Positions 32,448 to 40,256 of a stretch of 64,000 nt of DNA are shown piece after piece. Within the stretch, counting starts at the first letter, position 1. The number at the start of each line of letters is the position of its first letter. Made by a program: the position numbers and the translations under genes. This DNA is from Lachnospiraceae bacterium (GTDB lineage Bacteria > Bacillota > Clostridia > Lachnospirales > Lachnospiraceae): positions 351,196 through 415,195 of the forward strand of contig CABIXN010000001.1 of NCBI GenBank assembly GCA_902362715.1, in the 5' to 3' direction. The notes below the pieces were generated by a model that was not told where the DNA came from, ran no database searches, and saw only the letters and a list, made by a program, of their open reading frames with translations.

Positions 32448-32471
32448 CCCTTGTTTTTGCCCTTATGAGGT
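32448..32471 (+). repeat. 24-bp direct repeat, right end (probable integrase arm site)
   Basis: Identical to 18177-18200 and in the same orientation. Three further AAGGGAAA motifs follow within 55 bp (32483, 32502 and 32514 vicinity). They make an array of likely Int arm sites about 150 bp inside the right junction. The 32341-32625 stretch has no gene. Confidence 0.7.
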
Positions 32472-32625
32472 GTCGTAACACAAGGGAAAAGGATATAACA
32501 TAAGGGAAAGTCTAAGGGAAAGCTCACTTGCCAAAACTGTAGTAAAATCAAGGCATTGCGGATTTTATCGTAACACTTTATAATACCAGTTAGGTGTTAA
32601 AGAATTGTAGGTATCAAAATTTTGA

Positions 32626-33504
32626 TTAGAAAGTATACCGGATAAATGGGCTGTAGGAAAATACCGTCAGGGCAGCCAGCGTGATCTGGACAGTGATTTA
32701 AGATCGGACAATCTGGAGCTTTTAGAGGAAGATGAATACATTGTTCTTGCAAAAGAAAGTACTCAGAATCATGATAATGCCGGTGAGAATACAATAAGAA
32801 CTGTCGGCGGCAGCCGGTATAGTATTTTATATGCAGAAGATATTACCGGTTATGATGCAGGGCTGTCACTTTTTGAAAACGGAGAAATTCAAGGTACTGT
32901 ATGGCTGGATGAGAACAGAGATGGAGTGCTGGATGAAAGTGAAATGAAGATTCCTGGCATACAGATTTCCGTTCATCAGTATGTAAGGATAGATGGACAG
33001 TGGATTTTTGTTCCGGAATATTCACAATCGGTTTACAGTGATGAGAATGGAAAATATGCTGTAGATAATTTACCTCTTTATTTGAAATACACAAATGAGG
33101 ATGGCAGTGTTTTACGTTGTATGACAGGATATCAGTTAAAAGTGGAAAATATTCCTGAAAATGTAGAAGTCACCTCATATATGGCCAACCACGGTATAAA
33201 GGACAGTAAATTATTACAGGAAAATTTTCAGCTGCTGAACACATCCTCTGAGCTGGACCAGTGTCTGGTGCTTTCTAGAACAGCCGATGCTACTACAAAT
33301 AAAGCATATGTATCAGAAGGCTTTGATTTTGTAAAACCAATTTTGGAGGATCAGATGAATGCGGGATTTTTAGATGTGCTTCGCAGGATTCTGGCGCCGA
33401 AAACAGGAGATGAATCAAGGTGGAGCTTCCTGCTCTTAATGTCTGGTGTGTCATGTTTATTTATCTTTGTTGTTTTGTATTCTAGAAAAAGACAGAAATG
33501 TTAG
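32626..33504 (+). pseudogene. Giant surface protein, 3' part with cell-wall sorting-like tail
   Basis: The frame continues the interrupted gene. After the junction, ESIPDKWAVGKYRQGSQ completes the module that stopped at SYKLKFV, matching the order in sister modules (FGYKVRVE...IPSGYSVTRYQMG). One more SdrD-B-like module follows (GEIQGTVWLDENRDGVLDE). The C-terminus has APKTGDES, a 20-residue hydrophobic helix (FLLLMSGVSCLFIFVVLYS) and the basic tail RKRQKC. This is a sortase-type signal in which the usual LPxTG reads LAPKTGD. The fragment has no promoter or start of its own; the first Met codon is at 32926. Precise excision of the element could restore a gene of over 6,300 codons. Confidence 0.85.
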
Positions 33505-33506
33505 TA

Positions 33507-33542
33507 AATAACACGGAGAAAATTTTCTCCGTGTTATTTTTA
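33507..33542 (+). terminator. Terminator of the giant gene
   Basis: A perfect 16+16 palindrome with AATAACACGGAGAAAA as the left arm, followed by a T-run. Confidence 0.9.
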
Positions 33543-33583
33543 TGATATACTATTACAAGCAATGAGATGTAAGGAGCAGATAA

Positions 33584-35101
33584 ATGTTTATGAAAAAGAA
33601 AAAAATGATCCTGGCAGTTGTGGCACTTGCAGTGTTAGGTCTTTTATTTTTCAGTTTGAAGTATTTTTCGTCAACAAAACATCCATATCTGGAATATCAG
33701 GGGACAGAAAGTAAGATAGATAAAGATCAGGAGCGGATGCAGCAATTTATTATTGGAAGCTCCGATATTCCACAGTCAGGCCAGGTATTGTGGGAAAGTG
33801 GAAAAACAGCTGAAATGATATCCCGTTTTATCTATGAATCATTGGTTTCTATTTCGGAAACAAAAGATATAGAATTTATATTGGCAGAAGAGATTTCTTT
33901 CCATGAAGAAGGGACCGTGGCGGATGTGGTAATACGTGAAACTGTTTTTTCTGATGGAACAGCCCTTACTGCAGAGAAAGTGAAAGAGGCCTATCTTATA
34001 TTAAATCAGCCAGGGTCTTCTTATGCCGGAATGGATCTGATGAAGTCAGTTGTGGGAATGGAGGAATATCAGCAGGGAACAGCGGAAGATATTTCAGGTA
34101 TAGAAGTTCTTTCCGAAAAACAGCTGAGATTTCAGTTTCAGGATGTTCTTCTGAATAATATGCAGGTTTTTTCCATGCCAGTGATACATAAGATTGAAAA
34201 TAAAGAAACATACTCCGGTACGGGGCCCTATCAGATTGAAAGTGTAAAAGGAATGCAGGAAATTATACTGTCAGAAAACACTTATGCCAAAAAGAATCCG
34301 TATGAATATAGTACGATACGATTTGTAAATATGCCGTTAGAGGTTTTAAATAGTCAGATGAAAGAGTTTTCGCCGGATGCAGTGATTATCAGTGCACAGA
34401 CGAGTCTAGATCTGTTTAAGCAGCAGGAGTGTTATGATATTTATGGTTTTCCTTCCGGGAACTATTCTTATATAGGGTTTTCTCCGGACTGTAAGAAGTC
34501 AGTGCAGGAGGCTGTCTGTGCAGTAACTGATCCTGCAGGGATATACCGCAATATTCGTTCTGTAAACAGTCCATCTGTAGAATATATGACGGCAGAAGGA
34601 ATTACTGCAGCTGCAAAAGGCGGAGAATCTTTTCGAAAGCTGGCAAAGGGGCTGAATGCAGAAAAATTGTCAAAAACTTTAAGAGAACAGTTAAATGGAG
34701 CCACGTTAAAATTTTTATGTCCCGACAATACCATTGCAAGGATGTACTATAAAGAGTTTGCAGATCAGTTCGGACAATATGATATTAAGGTAGAAGGAAT
34801 ATTTGTGGATGCAGCAAAAATGCAGGAATACTTATATAAAGAAAATACGTATGATTTTTATTTTTCTTATGAGATGAGTGAGACTCCAAAACAGATTATA
34901 GAGAAAAATTATGATAAGGATGAATTAAAGAGCCTTCTAAAAACGGTACTGGAACGTGACTGTAAAAAAATGTATGACACATTGGAAGAAACTAATTTTA
35001 AGGAGAAGTTAATTGTACCTGTAGATGTACAGAAGCAATATCTTGCGGTTTTGTCAGATTGTCATAATAAGGAAATGCTTAGTCAGTTGTTGGAATGGTA
35101 A
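33584..35101 (+). CDS. Membrane-anchored family 5 (peptide-type) solute-binding-like protein
   Basis: A 505-residue protein with an N-terminal hydrophobic anchor (ILAVVALAVLGLLFFSL) but no lipobox Cys. The body fits SBP_bac_5: FSDGTALTAEKVKEAY, GMEEYQQGTAEDISGIEV and YSGTGPYQIES. The C-terminal half is diverged and no transporter genes adjoin it. The start has AAGGAG 7 bp upstream. It lies just after the giant adhesin, flanked by terminators on both sides, so it is monocistronic. It may sense or bind peptides, or have lost the transport role. Confidence 0.72.
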   Translation: MFMKKKKMILAVVALAVLGLLFFSLKYFSSTKHPYLEYQGTESKIDKDQERMQQFIIGSSDIPQSGQVLWESGKTAEMISRFIYESLVSISETKDIEFILAEEISFHEEGTVADVVIRETVFSDGTALTAEKVKEAYLILNQPGSSYAGMDLMKSVVGMEEYQQGTAEDISGIEVLSEKQLRFQFQDVLLNNMQVFSMPVIHKIENKETYSGTGPYQIESVKGMQEIILSENTYAKKNPYEYSTIRFVNMPLEVLNSQMKEFSPDAVIISAQTSLDLFKQQECYDIYGFPSGNYSYIGFSPDCKKSVQEAVCAVTDPAGIYRNIRSVNSPSVEYMTAEGITAAAKGGESFRKLAKGLNAEKLSKTLREQLNGATLKFLCPDNTIARMYYKEFADQFGQYDIKVEGIFVDAAKMQEYLYKENTYDFYFSYEMSETPKQIIEKNYDKDELKSLLKTVLERDCKKMYDTLEETNFKEKLIVPVDVQKQYLAVLSDCHNKEMLSQLLEW

Positions 35102-35112
35102 TAAAAAACTAG

Positions 35113-35166
35113 AAAACCACTCAGATATCCGGAGAAAATTCTCTGTGATATCTGGGTGGTTTTTTG
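35113..35166. terminator. Terminator between convergent genes
   Basis: The stem AAAACCACTCAGATATC pairs with GATATCTGGGTGGTTTT, followed by TTTT. It can serve the plus-strand binding-protein gene and perhaps the convergent ABC permease. Confidence 0.85.
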
Positions 35167-35209
35167 TGTGCAGAAATTTAGACTGTGCGCCGGAATTGTT
35201 TTTGGCTGT

Positions 35210-36007
35210 CTATAACTTCTTTAGATACTGTTTATCAATTCTGTTGATAATCCAGTAAAGAATCATAGCGATAATACATAGAATTACAATACTCATAAGA
35301 ACCCAGTCAAGCTTGAATACCTGGCTGCCGTATATAATCAGATATCCAAGTCCCTGCCGGGAAGCGATAAATTCGCCAATAATAACGCCTACCAGACAAA
35401 GGCCGATATCTACTTTCATAATGGATAAAAGAGCAGGGATATTGGCCGGGAGCAGCACTTTAAATAAAATATCCCTGCGGGTTCCCCCAAGGGTTTTAAT
35501 CAGCATGATTTTGTTGGGATTCACCTCCATAAAGTTTGTATAAAGACTTAAAATTGAACCAAAAATGGCGACAGACATACCTGTGACAATAATGGTTTTG
35601 TAATTTCCGCCCAGCCATACAATTAAAAGCGGCGCAAGGGCTGACTTTGGCAGGCTGTTTAAAATAACCATGTACGGTTCTACAATTTTTGAGACGGATT
35701 CATTCATCCATAAAAGGATGGTAATGATGAGTGTAAATGCCACCACAAGCCCAAAACTTACCAGTGTTTCAAGCAGGGTGATTCCAAGATGGCCAAACAG
35801 AGTTTTGTCAGCGATCATGGAAATAAAACATTTGACCATACGGCTGGGGCTGCTGAAGATAAAGTCATCAATCCAGCCAAGATCTGCAGCAAGCTCCCAT
35901 AAAGCAAAAAAAGATACGAAAATCAAAATCCGCATCCAGGTGATTACGCGTTTATGCCTCAGTTGTTGTTTCAGGTATTGTTCCTGATTGGAGAGACTCT
36001 GGCTCAT
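35210..36007 (-). CDS. NitT/TauT-type ABC transporter permease
   Basis: A 265-residue inner-membrane permease of the SsuC/TauC/ThiX family with about six transmembrane helices. The EAA loop is visible in KTLGGTRRDILFKVLLPANIPALLSIMK. An ALWELAADLGWI-type first helix and PSPSRM-like FSSPSRMVKCF segment are typical. Its 5' end overlaps the ATPase by 56 bp, so the pair is cotranscribed. No NMT1/SsuA-type binding protein is nearby, so the substrate (sulfonate, pyrimidine precursor, nitrate) cannot be set. Confidence 0.88.
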   Translation of the reverse strand: MSQSLSNQEQYLKQQLRHKRVITWMRILIFVSFFALWELAADLGWIDDFIFSSPSRMVKCFISMIADKTLFGHLGITLLETLVSFGLVVAFTLIITILLWMNESVSKIVEPYMVILNSLPKSALAPLLIVWLGGNYKTIIVTGMSVAIFGSILSLYTNFMEVNPNKIMLIKTLGGTRRDILFKVLLPANIPALLSIMKVDIGLCLVGVIIGEFIASRQGLGYLIIYGSQVFKLDWVLMSIVILCIIAMILYWIINRIDKQYLKKL

Positions 36008-36764
36008 GATTCAGCTCCTTCCAAATAAGATTAAAATAGTGTTTGAAATCATCTGCATTACGCCGCTGCATAGGTGTTAAACCTTCGGGAAGCTTCACAG
36101 AGACAATTTTTTGAATGCTTCCGGGGCGTTTGCTTAAGATAATAATACGGTCTGCGAGACTGACCGCTTCCGCTAGATCGTGGGTGACAAGAATCGCAGT
36201 TTTTTGTTCTGACCGGATAATGGTTCCGATATCATTAGCTGCTGTCAGACGGGTCTGATAATCCAGCGCCGAAAATGGTTCATCCAAAAACAAAAGATCC
36301 GGTTTTAGCACAAGGGTGCGGACTAAGGCGGCTCTCTGGCGCATACCTCCGGACAGCTGAGATGGCCTTGCATCGGCAAAGGCCAAAAGGCCGTAAGTTT
36401 CAAGAAGTTCTTTTGCATAAGATTTATTTGCTTCTGTCAGCTGGTGTCTGACTTCAAGACCCAGCAGTACATTTTTATAAATACTTCGCCATTCCAGCAG
36501 CTGATCATCCTGCAGCATATAACCCATATGACAGCGAAGCTCTGGGGTCAGAGGCTGACCGAATAAATAGATGCTTCCGGATTCGGGCTGTAACATACCC
36601 GCCAGCAGATTCAGCAGTGTTGACTTGCCGCATCCGCTGGGGCCCACGATGGCTATAAATTCACCCGGCTGAACCGAGAATGAAATGTCTGATAAAGCAG
36701 GAACTTCACCCTGCATAGAATGATAAGCGAAGTTTACATGATTTACTTCAAAAATAGATTCCAT
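35952..36764 (-). CDS. NitT/TauT-type ABC transporter ATP-binding protein
   Basis: A 270-residue ATPase. Walker A is GPSGCGKSTLLN, the signature is LSGGMRQRAALVRTL, Walker B is DLLFLDEPFSAL, and the switch is VTHDLAEAV. This is the SsuB/TauB pattern. It is first of a two-gene minus-strand operon with the permease. AGGAGG precedes the ATG. Partner binding protein missing locally. Confidence 0.9.
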   Translation of the reverse strand: MESIFEVNHVNFAYHSMQGEVPALSDISFSVQPGEFIAIVGPSGCGKSTLLNLLAGMLQPESGSIYLFGQPLTPELRCHMGYMLQDDQLLEWRSIYKNVLLGLEVRHQLTEANKSYAKELLETYGLLAFADARPSQLSGGMRQRAALVRTLVLKPDLLFLDEPFSALDYQTRLTAANDIGTIIRSEQKTAILVTHDLAEAVSLADRIIILSKRPGSIQKIVSVKLPEGLTPMQRRNADDFKHYFNLIWKELNHEPESLQSGTIPETTTEA

Positions 36765-36857
36765 ACCATGCCTCCTTTTTTGTTCTATACTCTAATGTAT
36801 GAAAAGAAAGGGAATGTGCTATTGTAAAAATGAGCTGAATCATATAAAATAATTTCC

Positions 36858-37496
36858 ATGGATCAGAAAAGAAATTATCAAAAAGAACTGGAAAAAAAAT
36901 TAAAAACCCTGACAGAGCAGGCTTGTGTTCCGTCACTGCTGCTGCACAGCTGCTGTGCACCCTGCAGCAGTTATGTTCTGGAGTACCTGTCACAGTATTT
37001 TAAGATTACAGTATTTTACTATAATCCCAACATTACTCAGGCAGAGGAATATCAGAAAAGAGTCAGGGAGCAAAAGCATCTGATTTCCCGTATGCCTTTT
37101 AAGTATCCGGTAGATTTTCTGGAGGGAAATTATGAACCAGAGCGTTTTTTTGCGGCAGTCAAAGGAATGGAACAGGTGTTAGAAGGCGGAGAGCGCTGTT
37201 TTGCCTGCTACAGGCTGCGTCTTGAGGAGGCTGCTATAGTCTGCAGGGAAAAAGGATTTGATTTTTTCACAACAACGCTGACTATCAGTCCTTTAAAAAA
37301 TGCCGGGAAGCTGAATGAAATCGGAGAGGCTTTAGCAGCGGAATACCAGGTTTCTTTTCTGAACTCAGATTTTAAGAAGAAAAACGGATATAAGCGTTCG
37401 GTGGAATTGTCCGGGGAATATGATCTGTACCGCCAGGACTACTGCGGATGTATTTTTTCCCGTCAGGAACGAATGCGGCAGGATAAGAAAGGATGA
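36858..37496 (+). CDS. queH: Epoxyqueuosine reductase QueH
   Basis: A 212-residue cytoplasmic enzyme that reduces epoxyqueuosine to queuosine in tRNA, the QueG-independent route. Cys motifs for the metal centres are LLHSCCAPCSSYV near residue 31, GGERCFACYRLR near 113 and DYCGCIFS near 194. TLTISPLKN is also family-typical. Length is normal. It is divergent from the ABC pair and ends 6 bp before argH. The ribosome site is weak. Confidence 0.92.
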   Translation: MDQKRNYQKELEKKLKTLTEQACVPSLLLHSCCAPCSSYVLEYLSQYFKITVFYYNPNITQAEEYQKRVREQKHLISRMPFKYPVDFLEGNYEPERFFAAVKGMEQVLEGGERCFACYRLRLEEAAIVCREKGFDFFTTTLTISPLKNAGKLNEIGEALAAEYQVSFLNSDFKKKNGYKRSVELSGEYDLYRQDYCGCIFSRQERMRQDKKG

Positions 37497-37502
37497 AAAA
37501 CA

Positions 37503-38876
37503 ATGGCTCAGTTATGGGGAGGAAGATTTACAAAAGAAACAGATCAGCTGGTTTATAACTTTAACGCGTCTATTTCTTTTGATCAGAAATTTTATAAACA
37601 GGATATTGAAGGCAGTATTGCCCATGTGCTTATGCTTGGAAAGCAGGGGATTCTCACAGAAGCAGAAATGCAGGAGATTGTAAAAACACTGAAAGAAATT
37701 TCAGAAGAAGTGGAAAGCGGCAAGCTGGAAATTTCAGATAAATATGAAGATATCCACAGCTTTGTGGAGGCAGAGCTGATTGACCGTCTGGGAGATACCG
37801 GAAAGAAACTTCACACCGGACGGAGCCGGAATGATCAGGTGGCTCTTGATATGCGCCTTTATACAAGACAGGAAGTACTTGTAATGGATGAGCTGGTAAA
37901 AGATCTGTTAAAAGCGATCCTTAAAATCATGGAAGAAAATACAGATACCATTATGCCAGGCTTTACCCATCTGCAGAAGGCTCAGCCAATTACGCTGGCT
38001 CACCATATGGGGGCTTATTTTGAAATGTTTAAGCGGGACAGGTCAAGGTTACATGATATTTATGAAAGAATGAATTACTGCCCCTTAGGCTCCGGCGCGC
38101 TGGCAGGAACCACGTATCCTTTAGACAGGGATTATACAGCGCAGCTGATGGGATTTTACGGCCCCACATTAAACAGTATGGACGGGGTATCTGACCGGGA
38201 TTATCTCATTGAATTTTTATCGGCTATGAGTACGATTATGATGCATTTAAGTCGTTTTTCAGAGGAAATCATTATCTGGAACTCCAATGAATACCAGTTT
38301 GTGGAGCTGGATGACGCATACAGTACCGGAAGTAGTATTATGCCTCAAAAGAAAAACCCGGATATTGCGGAGCTGGTAAGAGGAAAAACCGGCCGTGTAT
38401 ATGGTGCCCTGATGTCTCTTCTGACTACTATGAAAGGAATCCCTCTGGCTTATAATAAAGACATGCAGGAAGACAAAGAGTTATCCTTTGACGCTATTGA
38501 CACAGTGAAAGGATGTCTTGCGCTGTTTACAGGTATGATTGCAACCATGAAATTTAATAAAGAAGTTATGAGTAAAAGCGCCCGCCACGGATTTACCAAT
38601 GCCACAGATGCGGCGGATTATCTGGTAAACCATGGGGTGCCCTTTCGGGATGCACATGGTATTGTGGGGCAGATTGTACTTTACTGCATTGATAAAAACA
38701 TTGCCATTGATGACATGTCATTAGAGGAGTTAAAAGCCATCAGCCCGGTGTTTGAAGAAGACATTTTTGACGCTATTTCCATGGAAACCTGTGTCAATAA
38801 ACGTCTGACTATCGGGGCGCCGGGAGAGGATGCCATGAAAAAAGTCATTGAAATTTGCAAAGAATATTTAAAATAA
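37503..38876 (+). CDS. argH: Argininosuccinate lyase
   Basis: A 457-residue enzyme that splits argininosuccinate to arginine and fumarate. The fumarase/aspartase signature is GSSIMPQKKNPD (catalytic Ser loop). HTGRSRNDQV and GFTHLQKAQPITLAHH hold the substrate-binding and catalytic His residues. Full length for the family. It lies 6 bp after queH and probably shares its transcript; no other arg genes are in the window. Confidence 0.96.
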   Translation: MAQLWGGRFTKETDQLVYNFNASISFDQKFYKQDIEGSIAHVLMLGKQGILTEAEMQEIVKTLKEISEEVESGKLEISDKYEDIHSFVEAELIDRLGDTGKKLHTGRSRNDQVALDMRLYTRQEVLVMDELVKDLLKAILKIMEENTDTIMPGFTHLQKAQPITLAHHMGAYFEMFKRDRSRLHDIYERMNYCPLGSGALAGTTYPLDRDYTAQLMGFYGPTLNSMDGVSDRDYLIEFLSAMSTIMMHLSRFSEEIIIWNSNEYQFVELDDAYSTGSSIMPQKKNPDIAELVRGKTGRVYGALMSLLTTMKGIPLAYNKDMQEDKELSFDAIDTVKGCLALFTGMIATMKFNKEVMSKSARHGFTNATDAADYLVNHGVPFRDAHGIVGQIVLYCIDKNIAIDDMSLEELKAISPVFEEDIFDAISMETCVNKRLTIGAPGEDAMKKVIEICKEYLK

Positions 38877-38998
38877 GGCTTGCATTTTCTTTCCATTTGT
38901 TTTAGTATTCTTAACAGAAAGACAAATGTACGTGGTAAACGGACATAAAATAAAAAGTGTGTTTCATAATAAAAGTGGAGAGAAAAGGAGATATTAAT

Positions 38999-40084
38999 AT
39001 GAGTGATAAATTAAGAGTTGGTATTCTTGGCGGAACCGGTATGGTAGGCCAGAGATTTATTTCGCTGCTGGAAAATCATCCCTGGTTTGAGGTGACAACC
39101 ATTGCAGCAAGTGAGCGTTCCGCAGGAAAACGGTATGAGGATGCCATTGGTTCCCGGTGGAAAATGTTAAGACCAATGCCGGAAGCTGTAAAAGACATTG
39201 TTGTAATGAATGTCAATGAAGTGGAAAAAGTTGCAGAAAGCGTTGATTTTGTATTCAGCGCTGTAGATATGACAAAAGAAGAGATCAGAGCAATCGAAGA
39301 TGCTTATGCAAAGGCTGAGACTCCTGTTGTGTCCAACAACAGCGCCCACAGATGGACGCCGGATGTACCGATGGTAGTACCTGAAATCAATCCCCAGCAT
39401 ATGGAAGTAATCGAGTTTCAGAAAAAACGTCTCGGTACGGAGCGGGGATTTGTAGCGGTAAAACCAAACTGTTCCATTCAAAGTTACGCACCGGTTCTGA
39501 CAGCATGGAAGGAATTTGAGCCATATGAAGTGGTAGCAACTACATATCAGGCAATTTCAGGGGCCGGAAAGACATTTAAGGACTGGCCGGAAATGCTTGG
39601 AAATATTATTCCGTATATCGGAGGAGAAGAAGAAAAAAGCGAGAAAGAACCACTTCGTCTCTGGGGAGAGATCAAAGACGGTGTCATTGTTCCCGCCCAG
39701 TCACCGGTTATCACCTGCCAGTGCATCCGTGTTCCGGTATTAAACGGGCATACAGCAGCAGTATTTGTAAAATTCAGAAAGAAACCTACAAAAGAAGAAC
39801 TGATTGAAAAACTTGTAACGTTCCGGGGAGCACCTCAGAAACTGAACCTTCCAAGTGCGCCGAAACAGTTTATTCAGTATATGGAGGAGGATAACCGTCC
39901 TCAGGTTCAGCTGGATGTGGATTATGAAAACGGAATGGGCGTCAGCATTGGCCGTCTCCGCAAAGACACGGTTTATGACTGGAAATTTGTGGGACTGTCC
40001 CACAATACGGTCCGGGGAGCTGCAGGAGGAGCAATTCTGTGCGCTGAACTTTTAAAATCCAGAGGGTATATTGCAAAAAAGTAA
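38999..40084 (+). CDS. asd: Aspartate-semialdehyde dehydrogenase
   Basis: A 361-residue NADPH-dependent enzyme of the lysine/threonine/methionine pathway. The nucleotide-binding loop is GILGGTGMVGQRF. The catalytic Cys is in VKPNCSIQSY, and a His/Arg active-site region lies near INPQHME and CIRVPVLNGH. The length and NCSIQ context fit the archaeal/fungal-type Asd. The ATG at 38999 follows AAAGGAG by 8 bp; a longer frame to 38957 is not supported. A terminator follows. Confidence 0.94.
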   Translation: MSDKLRVGILGGTGMVGQRFISLLENHPWFEVTTIAASERSAGKRYEDAIGSRWKMLRPMPEAVKDIVVMNVNEVEKVAESVDFVFSAVDMTKEEIRAIEDAYAKAETPVVSNNSAHRWTPDVPMVVPEINPQHMEVIEFQKKRLGTERGFVAVKPNCSIQSYAPVLTAWKEFEPYEVVATTYQAISGAGKTFKDWPEMLGNIIPYIGGEEEKSEKEPLRLWGEIKDGVIVPAQSPVITCQCIRVPVLNGHTAAVFVKFRKKPTKEELIEKLVTFRGAPQKLNLPSAPKQFIQYMEEDNRPQVQLDVDYENGMGVSIGRLRKDTVYDWKFVGLSHNTVRGAAGGAILCAELLKSRGYIAKK

Positions 40085-40139
40085 AGCCTGAGTAAAAATG
40101 ATGCAGCGGTTGTTTTGCATGAAAAAGTTTGCTAAAATA

Positions 40140-40179
40140 AAGAGTAGTATGGATTCAAAAGATCTGTACTGCTCTTTTT
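40140..40179 (+). terminator. Terminator after asd
   Basis: The stem AAGAGTAGTA / TACTGCTCTT is followed by TTTTTC. Confidence 0.8.
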
Positions 40180-40256
40180 CATGCTGTAGAAAATTTCTTA
40201 TTTGGCAGGAAAAAGAGTGTAGAATAATAAATTAAGCTGCAATAGAAAGAAGTATT

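Larger units (their letters stand above)
18108..32625. mobile_element. Integrative mobilizable element carrying an agr-type quorum-sensing cassette
   Basis: About 14.5 kb of foreign DNA splits the giant surface-protein gene. The left end has a Tn916-type integrase reading toward the junction, then an XRE repressor and an Xis gene. Next come an oriT-like hairpin, a MobA/MobL relaxase and the cargo. No coupling protein or type IV secretion genes are present, so it should need a helper conjugative element. A 24-bp identical direct repeat lies about 75-155 bp inside each end (18177-18200 and 32448-32471) and is probably an integrase arm site. The exact crossover points are uncertain by about 6-10 bp, as expected with Tn916-style coupling sequences. 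Joining the host codons on either side restores a continuous repeat module. Confidence 0.85.

Noticed and set aside
18108..32625. A self-transmissible conjugative transposon
   Set aside because: Integrase and Xis are Tn916-like, but there is no FtsK-type coupling protein, VirB4 ATPase or other secretion gene; mobilizable only.
33584..36764. A complete ABC importer formed by the binding-like protein and the NitT/TauT pair
   Set aside because: The receptor is family 5 (peptide type) while the permease and ATPase are NitT/TauT type, and they are on opposite strands with a terminator between.
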